Below, piece by piece: positions 20,620 to 30,791 of a stretch of DNA of 64,000 nt. The position numbers were made by a program, and so were the translations under genes. The stretch comes from Pandoraea nosoerga. Lineage in GTDB: Bacteria > Pseudomonadota > Gammaproteobacteria > Burkholderiales > Burkholderiaceae. Where the stretch lies: assembly GCF_902459585.1 (NCBI RefSeq), contig NZ_CABPSC010000018.1:27076-91075 (forward strand), in the 5' to 3' direction. Within the stretch, counting starts at the first letter, position 1. Each line of letters begins with the position of its first letter. Below the pieces are notes generated by a model. That model had not been told where the DNA came from. It saw only the letters and a program-made list of their open reading frames with translations, and did no database searches.

Positions 20620-21357
20620 TTAGCTGGCGCTGGCCGAGGTGGACTTGCGCACCGGCGTGACGTTGCTTGCGAACTGCGTCGAATGCAGGCTGGCGCCGGT
20701 CAGGAAGTAGGCGTGCAGGCTGTGCGCGAAGCGGTTGAGCTTCGAGACGATGCCCTTGTTGGCGCGCGTGAGCGCGTTGTAGCCGAGCACGGCCGGGATG
20801 GCGACGAACAGGCCGAAGGCCGTCATGATGAGCGCTTCGCCCACGGGGCCGGCCACCTTGTCGATGGTCGTCTGGCCCGAGGCCCCAATGGCCAGCAGCG
20901 CGTGATAGATGCCCCACACCGTGCCGAACAGGCCCACGAACGGCGAGGTCGAACCGATCGAGGCGAGCATGGCCAGGCCGCTTTGCAGGCGCGAGACCGT
21001 GTCGTCCACCGAGTTCTTCAGCGCGCGCGTGATCCAGTCGCTCACGTCCATCTTGTCGTGCAGATGCGGCTGGCTCTGGCGGTGGTGCTCGGCGGCGTCC
21101 TGGCCGGCGAGTGCCAGCGCGAGGAACGGGTTGTTCTGACCCGATTCGCCCAGCTTCTGCAGACCGGCGGAGAAGTTTTCCGAGTGCCAGAAGTCGGGCT
21201 CGGCGGAGCGCGTGAGGCGGCTCAGGCGGAAGACTTGCGTGCCCTTGATGATGATCACCGTCCACGACAGCACCGACATCACCAGCAACACGATCGCGAT
21301 GGCGCGTGTGACGAAATCGCCCTGCGCCCAGACGTGGCTCAAACCATACTCTTGCAT
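20620..21357 (-). CDS. exbB: TonB system proton-channel protein ExbB
   Basis: This 245-residue protein of the MotA/TolQ/ExbB family has a first transmembrane helix (about 16-36) and the paired second and third helices containing V-G-L-F-G-T-V-W-G-I-Y and I-P-A-V-L-G-Y-N. It lies between tonB and exbD on the same strand and is probably co-transcribed with them. Length is normal. Confidence 0.95.
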   Translation of the reverse strand: MQEYGLSHVWAQGDFVTRAIAIVLLVMSVLSWTVIIIKGTQVFRLSRLTRSAEPDFWHSENFSAGLQKLGESGQNNPFLALALAGQDAAEHHRQSQPHLHDKMDVSDWITRALKNSVDDTVSRLQSGLAMLASIGSTSPFVGLFGTVWGIYHALLAIGASGQTTIDKVAGPVGEALIMTAFGLFVAIPAVLGYNALTRANKGIVSKLNRFAHSLHAYFLTGASLHSTQFASNVTPVRKSTSASAS

Positions 21358-21396
21358 TTTGCGTTCCTCTGGAGATCCAGTTCGTGAATCGTTACG

Positions 21397-22098
21397 TTAG
21401 TTGTTCAGGGTGAATCCGAAGGGTTTGGTCGCGGTGGTCTCCACATTGCGACCATCTTTCATCGGGGGCGCGCAGCGCATCTTGTAGGCCGATTCGACGG
21501 CGGCCTTGTCCAGTCGGGGAAAACCGCTCGACTTGGTGATTTCGGCGCTCGTCACCCGGCCATTCGTACCGATGACCACGCGCACCGTGGCCACGCCTTC
21601 CTCGCCCAGGCGACGCGACTGCGACGGGTAGACGAGCGGCGGGTCCGGGCACTCCACCTTGATGCCTTCCACGCGTCCCGGCGGTGCGGCCGCCGGTGTG
21701 GGCGCGGGCGGCGCCGGCGGGGCTGGCGGCGCGGTGTCCTTCACGGGCTCGGCCGTCTGCTGCGGCGGTGCCACGGGTTCGGCCTTCTGCGTGATCGCGT
21801 TGTCGGGCTGAACGCGCGGCTTCGGCGGCGGCGCAACCTTCGGCTTCGGCGGCTCGGGGGCGGGCTTGGGCGGCGCGGGCTGCACGGGCGCCGGCTTCGG
21901 CTGCGGCGGGATGATGGTGGCGGAAAAGACCGTCGGCACAATCGTCGCCTGTTCGGGCTCGTTGCGCAGATGCGACAAGCCGATCAGGGCGGCGAGGTGA
22001 ACGACCACGATCGCCGCCGCCACCGCGATCGCGCGCGGCGACGTTAAGGGATCGCGGCTCGGCACGTTCGCGAGGCCGGTGGAAAGCACAGTCGACAT
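21397..22098 (-). CDS. tonB: Energy transducer TonB
   Basis: TonB couples the proton gradient to outer-membrane receptors. The 233-residue product has an N-terminal anchor (about 22-44), a long Pro/Lys- and Pro/Ala-rich periplasm-spanning region (about 65-140) and a C-terminal TonB domain with Y-P-S-Q-S-R-R-L-G-E-E-G and V-R-V-V-I-G-T-N-G-R-V. It heads the tonB-exbB-exbD operon. Iron regulation is likely by context, but I see no convincing Fur box immediately upstream. Confidence 0.95.
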   Translation of the reverse strand: MSTVLSTGLANVPSRDPLTSPRAIAVAAAIVVVHLAALIGLSHLRNEPEQATIVPTVFSATIIPPQPKPAPVQPAPPKPAPEPPKPKVAPPPKPRVQPDNAITQKAEPVAPPQQTAEPVKDTAPPAPPAPPAPTPAAAPPGRVEGIKVECPDPPLVYPSQSRRLGEEGVATVRVVIGTNGRVTSAEITKSSGFPRLDKAAVESAYKMRCAPPMKDGRNVETTATKPFGFTLNN

Positions 22099-22201
22099 GG
22101 TAACGGCAAGAGTACGCTAGTTGCGATTGCGGCGATGAACGGTGAGTAAAGCGCGGTGCGCGGAACCTCGGGGTTCGGATAGGCCGGGCGTGCGATCAAA
22201 G

Positions 22202-22225
22202 GAAAACCGCGCCAGGGGCGCGGTC
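22202..22225 (-). terminator. Hairpin terminator between bfd and tonB
   Basis: An 8-bp stem (ACCGCGCC with GGCGCGGT) is followed by TTTTCC on the minus strand. It would end the bfd/small-peptide transcript just before tonB. Confidence 0.6.
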
Positions 22226-22259
22226 GGCTAACACGGTGAGTCAAAGACCGGACTGCGGC

Positions 22260-22322
22260 TCACCTTCGAAACAGGAAAAACGACAAACATAACGTCGAGA
22301 CAAAGCCAATCAGGAGTTCCAT
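22260..22322 (-). CDS. Predicted 20-residue single-helix membrane peptide
   Basis: A 21-codon ORF encodes a 20-residue peptide that is almost entirely hydrophobic (starts M-E-L-L-I-G-F-V-S-T) and ends with two arginines, typical of a one-helix small membrane protein with a positive cytoplasmic end. A strong ribosome site, GGAGGTG, lies 5-6 bases before the ATG. It is between bfd and tonB on the same strand and just ahead of a terminator. I recognise no named family. The combination of strong ribosome site and coherent helix makes it more than a random ORF. Confidence 0.5.
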   Translation of the reverse strand: MELLIGFVSTLCLSFFLFRR

Positions 22323-22463
22323 CTGGCACCTCCGGAGGTGACGAATCGCTGGCTGGCGCATGGCTGGCTCCGTTCTCGCCGCGAAGCGTCGTCACGGCGA
22401 AACTCATCGATGATGCCCGGCAACCGGCGGCGCGGGACAGTCCCGGCGCGCTTCGGGCGGTGC

Positions 22464-22721
22464 TCAGGCAGCCAGCGCGAGTTCGCGCCTGACGACTTCG
22501 GCCGCCGGGGTTTCCGCCTGGGCCGACTGGCAGCAACCGCCGCACGAGCGGCCGCAGCACGGCGTGGCGCCCGAGACCATTTCCTGAACGTAGGGACCGC
22601 ACTTGCCGCAGCACAGGGCCACGCCGAGGTCGATCTGGAGATCTTCCATGGTGGTGGCGCCGGCGTCGAGACAGGCCTTGATCTGGCGCTCGGAGACGGA
22701 TTTGCAGACGCAGACGATCAT
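22464..22721 (-). CDS. bfd: Bacterioferritin-associated ferredoxin
   Basis: Bfd is a small [2Fe-2S] protein that reduces bacterioferritin to release stored iron. The 85-residue product has the fer2_BFD cysteines: two in M-I-V-C-V-C-K near the N-terminus and two in L-C-C-G-K-C-G-P-Y-V. Extra cysteines occur in the C-terminal extension (C-C-G-R-S-C-G-G-C-C). The start at 22721 gives the family N-terminus. A Fur-box-like site lies about 25-45 bp upstream, matching induction under iron starvation. Bacterioferritin is encoded about 1.2 kb away. Confidence 0.93.
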   Translation of the reverse strand: MIVCVCKSVSERQIKACLDAGATTMEDLQIDLGVALCCGKCGPYVQEMVSGATPCCGRSCGGCCQSAQAETPAAEVVRRELALAA

Positions 22722-22745
22722 GGTGAAAACGTCAAAATGTAACAC

Positions 22746-22766
22746 TAATGAGAATAATTATTATTT
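22746..22766 (-). promoter_or_regulatory. Fur-box-like operator of bfd
   Basis: The sequence TAATGAGAATAATTATTATTT closely resembles the Fur consensus and sits in the bfd promoter region. Confidence 0.75.
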
Positions 22767-22890
22767 AAGTGCGGACGTTTTGCAAGCGTCATCGACCTAT
22801 CCCATGGTCCGCTCAGGGATATACCGTTGCCGCGCTCGACGGCAACCGGACGGGTATGCGCAGCCGTGATGGCGCAGTAAGAGACGTCGT

Positions 22891-23769
22891 TCAGGCCGAA
22901 ATGATGGGAAGGTTTGGCGGCAGGTCGAGCACCGACGGGCGTTCCGAAGCGATCTCCACCGTTTGGACATGCGCGGAGTCGGGGAGCAGGCGATCGGCCA
23001 TCGTTTGCAGCGCCTGGGCGTTGGCCGTGGTGAAGAGGCGCAGGTCGCCGCGCGCGGGAGCCTGCCCGGCCGACGCGCATGCGCCGGGAGCTTCGAGGTC
23101 TTCCTCCTGGAGCCGGCGCCGGAGCTGGCGGGCGATGGCCGCGCCCGTGTCGACGAGCGTGAGCGCCGTGCCGAAACGCCGTTCGATCGCAGGAATCAGG
23201 AAGGGGTAATGCGTGCAGCCGAGCACCAGCGTGTCGGCGCCTTGCGCCACCATCGGCGCCACGTACCGCTCGAGCAGTGCCATCACTTGCGGCGAATCGA
23301 CGTCGCCCGCTTCGATGCGATCGACCAGCCCGATGCCCGGCTGGCAGAGGAAGCGCTGTCCTTGCGCCGTGTGACGTGCGAGCAGGTCGGCGAAGCGCGC
23401 GCTGCGCAGGGTTGCCGCGGTCGCGAGCACGCCGATCACGCCGCTGCGGGAGGCGGCCGCGGCTGGCTTGATGCCCGGCTCGACGCCCACGACGGGCCAC
23501 GGTGCATCGGCGCGAAGTGCCGCCACGCCATGCGCCGTGGCCGTGTTGCACGCGACGACGAGCGCCTTGGCGCCGTGCTCGCGCAGCCATCGACCGATGG
23601 CGACGCTGCGCTGTTCGATGAACGTGTCCGAGCGCTCTCCGTAGGGAGCGAAGCGCGAGTCGGCGACGTAGCGCAGCGACTCGTGAGGGAGCAGGGCGCG
23701 GATGGCCTGCAGGACCGACAGGCCGCCGAGGCCGGAATCGAAGACGCCAATCGGCGCGTTGGAGGGCAT
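22891..23769 (-). CDS. murI: Glutamate racemase
   Basis: MurI makes D-glutamate for peptidoglycan. The 292-residue product contains F-D-S-G-L-G-G-L-S-V near residue 10, the first catalytic cysteine in V-V-A-C-N-T-A-T-A and the second in L-G-C-T-H-Y-P-F-L. Both catalytic cysteines are present and length is normal. It lies between bfd and bfr on the minus strand; a terminator separates it from bfr upstream. Confidence 0.95.
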   Translation of the reverse strand: MPSNAPIGVFDSGLGGLSVLQAIRALLPHESLRYVADSRFAPYGERSDTFIEQRSVAIGRWLREHGAKALVVACNTATAHGVAALRADAPWPVVGVEPGIKPAAAASRSGVIGVLATAATLRSARFADLLARHTAQGQRFLCQPGIGLVDRIEAGDVDSPQVMALLERYVAPMVAQGADTLVLGCTHYPFLIPAIERRFGTALTLVDTGAAIARQLRRRLQEEDLEAPGACASAGQAPARGDLRLFTTANAQALQTMADRLLPDSAHVQTVEIASERPSVLDLPPNLPIISA

Positions 23770-23776
23770 GGCGAAT

Positions 23777-23802
23777 GAAAAAGGGCCGGCAAATGCCGGC
23801 CC
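23777..23802 (-). terminator. Intrinsic terminator after bfr
   Basis: The stem GGGCCGGC / GCCGGCCC with an AAAT loop has a TTTTT run on the minus strand, between bfr and murI. Confidence 0.8.
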
Positions 23803-23889
23803 CGGAATTCTAGCGCAAACCGTGCCGGCCGATTCATCGAGACGAGGCCGGCGCTGCGCCTGTGATATGCGTTGTCAGGTGGGACGGGC

Positions 23890-24369
23890 TTAGTCTTCGA
23901 ACGACGCCATGCCCGACTGCTGGTAGTTCTGCAGACCGACCTTGCCGATGAGCTCGATCTGCGTTTCCAGCCAGTCGATGTGTTCTTCGGTGTCGTGCAG
24001 GATCTCATTGAAGATTTCACGCGAGACGAAGTCCTTCACGCTTTCGCAGTGCGCCACGCCTTCCTTGCAGGTCTTCTGCGACAGGTATTCGAGCTTCAGG
24101 TCGCACTGCAGGATTTCCTCGGTGTTCTCGCCGATGAGCAGCTTGTGGAGGTCTTGCAGGTTCGGCAGGCCGTCGAGCATGAAAATGCGCTCGATCAGCT
24201 TGTCGGCGTGCTTCATCTCACCGATGGACTCGTCGTACTCGTGTTTGCCGAGCTTGTTGAGGCCCCAGTGGTTGTACATGCGGGCGTGCAGAAAGTACTG
24301 GTTGATCGCCGTGAGCTCGTTGGTGAGCTGCGCGTTGAGGAGTTCGAGGACTTTCTTGTCGCCTTTCAT
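23890..24369 (-). CDS. bfr: Bacterioferritin
   Basis: Bacterioferritin is a haem-containing 24-subunit iron store. The 159-residue product has the dinuclear-iron ligands at canonical positions (Glu18, Glu51, His54, with later Glu and E-E-H motifs) and the haem-ligand Met52 in I-G-E-M-K-H. It therefore looks like a true haem-binding subunit. Its partner gene bfd lies nearby. Confidence 0.96.
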   Translation of the reverse strand: MKGDKKVLELLNAQLTNELTAINQYFLHARMYNHWGLNKLGKHEYDESIGEMKHADKLIERIFMLDGLPNLQDLHKLLIGENTEEILQCDLKLEYLSQKTCKEGVAHCESVKDFVSREIFNEILHDTEEHIDWLETQIELIGKVGLQNYQQSGMASFED

Positions 24370-24512
24370 TTCGGATCCCTGTTTAAGCAGTTTGCAAGCG
24401 GTTGAAATGTAGCTGGAAAATCCCGGAAAGCCAAGCCATGCAAGGCTTTTCGTGAACCGAGGTGCGAATGGTAACGCGATCCATTCGCGATCATGCCCCC
24501 GCCGTGCGGACG

Positions 24513-24541
24513 AAAAAAAGCCCGGACGTTGCCGGGCTTTC
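24513..24541 (-). terminator. Intrinsic terminator after fumarase
   Basis: The stem AAGCCCGG / CCGGGCTT has a long T run on the minus strand. It ends the fumarase transcript. Confidence 0.85.
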
Positions 24542-24643
24542 CATAGCGGGCGGGGCGTTGCGGCGCGGCGCGTGCCGCAACGATGACCCGCCGCGGCGCC
24601 ATCGGGCGGGCGCCGGTATCGCGCAAATGAACCGGCGCGCGAA

Positions 24644-26167
24644 TTACTCCGCGGCGACCGGAATCTTGCCGATCCTGGCCTGCCATTCCTTCGGACCGGT
24701 CTGGTGCACCGACACGCCGGTCGAATCGACGGCCACTGTTACCGGCATGTCCTTGACGTCGAACTCGTAGATCGCTTCCATGCCAAGGTCTTCGAACGCC
24801 AGCACGCGCGCGGCGCGAATCGCCTTCGAGACGAGGTAAGCGGCGCCGCCCACGGCCATCAGGTACGCAGCCTTGTGCTTCTTGATGGCTTCGATCGCGG
24901 CCGGGCCACGCTCGGACTTGCCGATCATGACGGTAAGGCCCGTCTTCGAGAGCATCATGTCGGTGAACTTGTCCATGCGCGTGGACGTGGTCGGGCCGGC
25001 CGGGCCGACGACTTCGTCGCGCACCGGATCGACCGGGCCGACGTAATAAATCGCGCGGCCCTTGAAGTCGACCGGCAGCGGTTCGCCCTTGGCGATCATG
25101 TCCGCGATGCGCTTGTGCGCGGCGTCGCGACCGGTGAGCATCTTGCCCGAGAGCAGCAGCGTCTGACCCGGCTTCCAACTGGCGACTTCTTCCGGCGTGA
25201 GCGCGTCGAGATCGACGCGCTTGCTCGTCTCGGTGTTCGGCGCCCAGTGCACGTTCGGCCAGGCGTCGAGCGAGGGCGCGGCCAGGAACGACGGGCCCGA
25301 GCCGTCGAGCGTGAAGTGAGCGTGACGCGTGGCCGCGCAGTTCGGGATCATCGCGACCGGCTTGGAGGCCGCGTGCGTCGGATAGTCGAGAATCTTCACG
25401 TCGAGCACGGTAGCCAGGCCGCCCAGGCCCTGCGCGCCGATGCCCAGCGCGTTGACCTTCTCGAACAGCTCGATACGCAGTTCTTCGTTCCAGTTCTGCG
25501 GGCCGCGCTTGATCACGTCATGGATGTCGATCGGCTCCATGAGCGATTCCTTGGCGAGGACCATCGCCTTTTCCGCGGTGCCGCCGATACCGATGCCGAG
25601 CATGCCCGGCGGGCACCAGCCGGCGCCCATCGTCGGCACGGTCTTCACGACCCAGTCGACGATCGAGTCGGAGGGGTTGAGCATCACGAACTTCGACTTG
25701 TTCTCCGAGCCGCCGCCCTTGGCCGCGACCGTGATGTCGACCTTGTCGCCTTCCACGATTTCGTAGTGGATGACGGCCGGGGTGTTGTCCTTCGTGTTCT
25801 TGCGGCCGGCCTCGGGCGGCGCCACGATCGAGGCGCGCAGCACGTTGTCCGGGTGCATGTAGGCCTGGCGCACGCCTTCGTTGATCATGTCGGTGAGGCT
25901 GCGCTTGGCGTCCCAGCGCACGTTCATGCCGACCTTCACGAATACGGTCACGATACCGGTGTCCTGGCACAGCGGGCGGCGGCCTTCGGCGCACATGCGG
26001 CTGTTGGTCAGGATCTGCGCGATGGCGTCCTTGGCCGCCGGGCTTTGCTCGGCCTCGTAGGCGCGGCCCAGGGCCTGGATGTAATCGTCCGGATGGTAGT
26101 AGCTGATGTACTGCAGGGCGCCGGCGACGCTCTGGATGACGTCGTCTTCTTTAATGACGGTAGACAT
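24644..26167 (-). CDS. Class I (4Fe-4S) fumarate hydratase
   Basis: This 507-residue enzyme hydrates fumarate to L-malate in the TCA cycle using an oxygen-sensitive [4Fe-4S] cluster. The candidate cluster cysteines are visible in C-Q-D-T-G (Cys67), G-W-C-P-P-G-M and P-N-C-A-A-T-R-H. N-terminal alpha and C-terminal beta domains are fused as in FumA/FumB. It is the upstream-most gene of its strand before the YqhA-like gene, with a 15-bp gap that suggests co-transcription. Confidence 0.95.
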   Translation of the reverse strand: MSTVIKEDDVIQSVAGALQYISYYHPDDYIQALGRAYEAEQSPAAKDAIAQILTNSRMCAEGRRPLCQDTGIVTVFVKVGMNVRWDAKRSLTDMINEGVRQAYMHPDNVLRASIVAPPEAGRKNTKDNTPAVIHYEIVEGDKVDITVAAKGGGSENKSKFVMLNPSDSIVDWVVKTVPTMGAGWCPPGMLGIGIGGTAEKAMVLAKESLMEPIDIHDVIKRGPQNWNEELRIELFEKVNALGIGAQGLGGLATVLDVKILDYPTHAASKPVAMIPNCAATRHAHFTLDGSGPSFLAAPSLDAWPNVHWAPNTETSKRVDLDALTPEEVASWKPGQTLLLSGKMLTGRDAAHKRIADMIAKGEPLPVDFKGRAIYYVGPVDPVRDEVVGPAGPTTSTRMDKFTDMMLSKTGLTVMIGKSERGPAAIEAIKKHKAAYLMAVGGAAYLVSKAIRAARVLAFEDLGMEAIYEFDVKDMPVTVAVDSTGVSVHQTGPKEWQARIGKIPVAAE

Positions 26168-26182
26168 GAAACGGCTCTCGAC

Positions 26183-26755
26183 TTAGTGGGGACTGGTGTT
26201 TGTAATGACTTGGGGGCTGGCATACGCCGGCGCATGGCTGTCGTTGGTCATCTTGTTGACCACGGCCATGACGACGGCGGAAAGCAGGAAGGCGCAGTGA
26301 ATGATCACTTGCCACATGATCGTGTGCGGCGTTTGCTGGGCCGCGTCGATGAACGTCTTGAGCAGATGAATCGACGAGATGCTGATGAGCGCCATCGACA
26401 GCTTCACCTTGAGCACGCCGGCGTTTACGTGATCGAGCCACTCCGGCTCGTCGGGATGGCCCTCTACGCCCAGGCGCGAGACGAACGTCTCATAGCCGCC
26501 GATGATGACCATGATGAGCAGGTTCGAGATCATCACCACGTCGATGAGGCCGAGCACGACGAGCATGATCTGCGTCTCGTCGAACGTCGTGGCGTGCGTG
26601 ACCAGGTGATACAGCTCGACGAGGAACTTGTAGACGTAGACGCCCTGGGCGGCGATCAGGCCCAGATAGAGCGGCAATTGCAGCCAGCGGCTAAAGAAGA
26701 TGACGCGGGGCAGGGGGCGCATCGGCGCGGCAGACGGACGACCGGAAGTCGACAT
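26183..26755 (-). CDS. YqhA/UPF0114-family inner-membrane protein
   Basis: The 190-residue protein has about four transmembrane helices (near 23-42, 65-87, 118-136 and 150-172) and the family segment [16 protein letters not shown] start at 26755, where the polar N-terminus precedes the first helix; the longer frame adds 45 unrelated residues. The function of this family is not known. It lies 15 bp upstream of the fumarase gene on the same strand and may be expressed with it. Confidence 0.85.
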   Translation of the reverse strand: MSTSGRPSAAPMRPLPRVIFFSRWLQLPLYLGLIAAQGVYVYKFLVELYHLVTHATTFDETQIMLVVLGLIDVVMISNLLIMVIIGGYETFVSRLGVEGHPDEPEWLDHVNAGVLKVKLSMALISISSIHLLKTFIDAAQQTPHTIMWQVIIHCAFLLSAVVMAVVNKMTNDSHAPAYASPQVITNTSPH

Positions 26756-26968
26756 GGCTATCTTGTTGGGGGGCAAAAGCCTGCGCCCGAAGCCGCAGGC
26801 CGTAGTTATCAATCCACAAACTCTCAATGCACGAACGCGACGCGAAGATCGCGCAAACCGGATACCGGCCGAACACTGACCGGACGCCAACCCGATATGG
26901 CGCGGGGCATCGCCCGGCGTCCCGGATTCCGGGCGGCAAGATCCGGTGTGCCCGGCATGGCCGGCATT

Positions 26969-28021
26969 TTACAACGTCTTGCCGCCAGGGCCGTGTTCCG
27001 TTCCGTCCCGGCCGTGCAATAGCGCGTTGCGCGTGTTGCCGGTCTTGCACGCGCCGGCGGGGGGCAACGCGGCGAGGACGATGCCGGCAATCGTCAGCGC
27101 GAGGGCGGCGCCCTGCGCCACGGTGAGCCGCTCGCCCAGGAAGATCACCCCATAGGCGGTCGCGGCGACCGGCACCATGGCCGTGAAGACGCCGGCGAGC
27201 TGGGCGCTCACGTGGCGAATGCCGCGCATCCACAGAAAGAACGAGAAGACGCTCGCGGCGAGCCCGTACCAGACGACGAGCGCCCAGTGCCCGGGTGTGA
27301 GCGCCGCGTAGTCGACCGCCATCAATCCGGCAATGCCGAACGGCAGCATCATCGCGCCGCCGAGCAGGTGCGTGTAGGCGCAGATGTCGATGGCCGGCAG
27401 TTCGGCCGCGAGGCGCTTCGAGGCGATCACGTAGATCGCCTCACACGCGACGGCGCCCAGTACGAGCGCGTTGCCGAGCCAGGCGGTGCCCGCGTCGGCC
27501 GTGTCGCCGGCGCCGTGGCTGTCGCCGCGCGAGACGTTGAGCAGCGCCACGCCGGCGATGGCCAGCGCGACGCTCGCGAGCGCGCGTCGCGACGGAGGCT
27601 CGCGCAGCACGGCCCACGAGAGCAGCGCCACGCAGGCGGGCAGTGTGGCGGTGATGACGCCGGCGGCGGTGGCCGTCGTCATGCGCACGCCCGAGAGCAT
27701 GAGCAGCGTGAAGAGGAACGTACCGAAGAACGTCTGCACGAACAGGTGCAGCCACTGCGTGCGCGTGACGCGACGCATTGCCGAGGGCCGGTAGCGCGGC
27801 GAGAGCGCGATCACGGCAATGACGAAGCGCCACAGCGCGAAGGCGGCCACGGGCATGACGGCGACCATCGTCTTGCCGATGCCGACGTTCGTGCCGACGA
27901 TCGTCATGGCAAGCGCGAGCGCGAAACTCGGGAAGCGCGCGAACAGGCGCTCGGCGCGCGAGGACGCGGGGGCGGCGTTCGCGTCGGGCAGGGACGAGGG
28001 GGGTGAAGATGTCGAATTCAC
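26969..28021 (-). CDS. EamA-family (DMT superfamily) permease
   Basis: The predicted product of about 350 residues has ten transmembrane helices in two EamA repeats. The second repeat ends with V-F-T-A-M-V-P-V-A-A-T-A-Y-G-V-I-F-L-G-E-R-L, typical of RhaT/YdcZ-like metabolite exporters. I prefer the GTG at 28021, which has CCGGAG upstream; the frame stays open to 28102. The substrate cannot be told. The C-terminus extends about 25 residues past the last helix with a polar tail. Confidence 0.8.
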   Translation of the reverse strand: MNSTSSPPSSLPDANAAPASSRAERLFARFPSFALALAMTIVGTNVGIGKTMVAVMPVAAFALWRFVIAVIALSPRYRPSAMRRVTRTQWLHLFVQTFFGTFLFTLLMLSGVRMTTATAAGVITATLPACVALLSWAVLREPPSRRALASVALAIAGVALLNVSRGDSHGAGDTADAGTAWLGNALVLGAVACEAIYVIASKRLAAELPAIDICAYTHLLGGAMMLPFGIAGLMAVDYAALTPGHWALVVWYGLAASVFSFFLWMRGIRHVSAQLAGVFTAMVPVAATAYGVIFLGERLTVAQGAALALTIAGIVLAALPPAGACKTGNTRNALLHGRDGTEHGPGGKTL

Positions 28022-28258
28022 GGGCGCTCCGGGGCAGTCCGGGGTGGCGGGACAGAGGGGATGCGGGTAGGATTGTAGCGAATACGCCACACTCTGCGGC
28101 ACGGCGGCGAGGCGTTTCGCGCGAGTCCCGCACGTGAGGCGCGCGCGGCGCGTGCACCAGTGTAAGGCGTTAGTAAGTCGCTCGTCTTAATGTCACGTTA
28201 GCGATTTGTTTTGGCTTGATTGCAATCGTTTTTGCAAATCCATAAGAGGGGACAACTC

Positions 28259-30241
28259 ATGGCAGCAATCGAATCGGTATTGCAGGAGCAGCGCGTCTTC
28301 GCGCCGCCGCAGGCGCTGGTCGCCAACGCGAAGATCTCCGGCATGCCCGCCTATGAGGCGCTGTGCGCCGAGGCCGACAAGGATTACGAGGGATTCTGGG
28401 CGCGTCAGGCGCGCGAGAACCTGGCCTGGCACAAACCGTTCACCAAAGTCCTCGACGAGACCCGTGCCCCGTTCTACACGTGGTTCGAGGACGGGCTGAT
28501 CAACGCATCGTACAACTGCCTGGACCGCCAGATCGAAGCGGGCCTGGGCGACAAGCCCGCCATTGTGTTCGAAGCCGACGACGGCACCGTCACGCCCGTC
28601 ACCTATCGCGACCTACTCGCGCGCGTGAACCGTTTCGCCAATGCGCTCAAGGCCAAGGGCGTGAAAAAGGGCGACCGCGTGGTGATCTACATGCCGATGT
28701 CGGTCGAGGGCGTGGTTGCCATGCAGGCCTGTGCGCGCATTGGCGCCACGCATTCGGTGGTGTTCGGCGGCTTCTCGGCCAAATCACTCAACGAACGCGT
28801 GATCGATGCGGGCGCCGTGGCCATCGTCACGGCCGACGAGCAGATGCGCGGCGGCAAGGCGCTGCCGCTCAAGGCCATCGTCGACGAGGCGCTTGCCATG
28901 GGCGGTTGCGAGCATGTGAAGTCGGTGATCGTCTACCGCCGCACGGGCGGCAACGTGACGATGCAGGCCGGTCGCGACGAGGTGCTGCAGGATCTCGTCG
29001 CGAGCCAGTCGGACCAGTGCGAGCCCGAGTGGGTGAGCGCCGAGCATCCGCTCTTCATCCTCTATACGTCCGGCTCGACGGGCAAGCCCAAGGGCGTGCA
29101 GCACAGCACCGGCGGCTATCTGCTGTGGGCGTCGCTCACCATGCAGTGGACGTTCGACATCAAGCCGGACGACGTTTTCTGGTGCACGGCCGACATCGGC
29201 TGGATCACCGGCCACACGTACATCGCCTATGGCCCGCTGGCGGTGGGCGCGACGCAGGTCGTGTTCGAAGGCGTGCCGACGTACCCGAACGCCGGGCGTT
29301 TCTGGGAAATGATCGGGCGTCACAAGGTGTCGGTGTTCTATACCGCGCCGACGGCTATCCGCTCGCTGATCAAGGCGGCCGAGCAGTCGCCGGACGTGCA
29401 TCCGAAGAAGTACGATCTGTCGTCCCTGCGCATTCTCGGCTCGGTCGGCGAGCCGATCAATCCGGAAGCGTGGATGTGGTACTACGAGAACGTGGGCGGC
29501 GGCCGTTGTCCGATCGTCGATACGTGGTGGCAGACCGAGACCGGCGGCCATGTGATTACGCCGCTGCCGGGCGCAACGCCGCTCGTGCCGGGCTCGTGCA
29601 CGCTGGGCTTGCCGGGCATCGACGTGGCGATCGTCGACGAGACGGGCCAGGACGTGCCCAACGGTCAGGGCGGCATGCTGGTGATCAAGCGCCCGTGGCC
29701 GTCGATGATCCGGACGATCTGGGGCGACCCGGAGCGTTACAAGTCGAGCTACTTCCCGGCGGAGCTGGGCGGCAGGATCTATCTGGCCGGCGACGGCTCG
29801 ATCCGCGACACGAAGACCGGCTATTTCACCATCATGGGCCGTATCGACGACGTGCTGAACGTGTCGGGGCACCGCATGGGCACGATGGAGATCGAGTCGG
29901 CGCTGGTGGCCAATCCGATCGTGGCCGAGGCGGCGGTGGTGGGCCGTCCGGACGACACGACGGGCGAGGCCATCGTGGCGTTCGTGGTGCTCAAGCGGGC
30001 GCGTCCGACCGGCGACGAGGCCAAGCAGCTCGCGCTCGAACTGCGCAACTGGGTGGGCAAGGAGATCGGTCCGATCGCCAAGCCGAAGGACATCCGTTTC
30101 GGGGACAACCTGCCGAAGACCCGTTCGGGCAAGATCATGCGGCGCTTGCTGCGCGTGATCGCCAAGGGCGAGGAAATCACGCAGGACACGTCCACGCTCG
30201 AGAATCCGGCCATTCTGGACCAGCTCAAGCAGGCGCAATAA
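28259..30241 (+). CDS. acs: Acetyl-CoA synthetase
   Basis: Acs activates acetate to acetyl-CoA through acetyl-AMP. The 660-residue product contains the adenylate motif [11 protein letters not shown] near 268-280, [11 protein letters not shown], and the C-terminal [11 protein letters not shown] (near 620) with the lysine that is reversibly acetylated in Acs. I chose ATG 28259, which has AGAGGGG upstream. The two downstream genes form a sodium/solute symporter, consistent with acetate uptake plus activation. Confidence 0.96.
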   Translation: MAAIESVLQEQRVFAPPQALVANAKISGMPAYEALCAEADKDYEGFWARQARENLAWHKPFTKVLDETRAPFYTWFEDGLINASYNCLDRQIEAGLGDKPAIVFEADDGTVTPVTYRDLLARVNRFANALKAKGVKKGDRVVIYMPMSVEGVVAMQACARIGATHSVVFGGFSAKSLNERVIDAGAVAIVTADEQMRGGKALPLKAIVDEALAMGGCEHVKSVIVYRRTGGNVTMQAGRDEVLQDLVASQSDQCEPEWVSAEHPLFILYTSGSTGKPKGVQHSTGGYLLWASLTMQWTFDIKPDDVFWCTADIGWITGHTYIAYGPLAVGATQVVFEGVPTYPNAGRFWEMIGRHKVSVFYTAPTAIRSLIKAAEQSPDVHPKKYDLSSLRILGSVGEPINPEAWMWYYENVGGGRCPIVDTWWQTETGGHVITPLPGATPLVPGSCTLGLPGIDVAIVDETGQDVPNGQGGMLVIKRPWPSMIRTIWGDPERYKSSYFPAELGGRIYLAGDGSIRDTKTGYFTIMGRIDDVLNVSGHRMGTMEIESALVANPIVAEAAVVGRPDDTTGEAIVAFVVLKRARPTGDEAKQLALELRNWVGKEIGPIAKPKDIRFGDNLPKTRSGKIMRRLLRVIAKGEEITQDTSTLENPAILDQLKQAQ

Positions 30242-30266
30242 GCGCGCGGCCCCGCCCCCGGCTGCC

Positions 30267-30791
30267 ATGCACAAACGTTCGCAGACTGGCGAGCGCGAGG
30301 CTGTGGGCGCGACGCCGGCCGCGGCCGGCGGGGCCGAGCTCGACTGGCACGGCGCTGCCGCGCAAATCGCCGTACGTCACTGGCGGCGCACCCTGGGGCT
30401 CGTCGCGGTGTTGATGGTGATCGGGTTCGCAGTAACGTTCGTGCCGCAGTTCTGGGCGCGCGAATGGGCCGGAGTGCGTTTTGCCGGATGGCCGTTGCCG
30501 TTCTACATGGGCGCGCAGGGCTCGATCCTGACCGACATTGGCCTGATCGTCATCTACGCGTGGCTGCAGCGCAGCAACGATGCGCGCTACCGGCGCGAGC
30601 TGCATGCGTTGCGCGAGGCGCATCGCGCGAGTCTCGGCCTCGACGACGAGGCTCTCGCCGACGATCGGGCGTCTGCCACGTCCGGGCGCGCTTCCTCACG
30701 CACGTTCCCCGTCTCGGGTGCTTCCCGTACCTCCGGCACCTCCCGCGCCTCCAGCACCTCCCGCGCCGATCCGGCGCCCGACCTCCGATGA
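30267..30791 (+). CDS. DUF4212 small subunit of a sodium/solute symporter
   Basis: This 174-residue protein has two transmembrane helices (about 42-60 and 83-103) and belongs to the DUF4212 family, which accompanies VC_2705-type sodium:solute symporters. The last 45 residues are an unusual low-complexity Ser/Arg/Thr/Ala tail. The stop codon overlaps the start of the next gene (ATGA), indicating translational coupling. It probably forms a complex with that symporter. Confidence 0.82.
   Translation: MHKRSQTGEREAVGATPAAAGGAELDWHGAAAQIAVRHWRRTLGLVAVLMVIGFAVTFVPQFWAREWAGVRFAGWPLPFYMGAQGSILTDIGLIVIYAWLQRSNDARYRRELHALREAHRASLGLDDEALADDRASATSGRASSRTFPVSGASRTSGTSRASSTSRADPAPDLR

Noticed and set aside
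28784-30274. Minus-strand 496-codon frame opposite acs
   Set aside because: It is a shadow frame of a highly conserved gene and has no recognisable motif.
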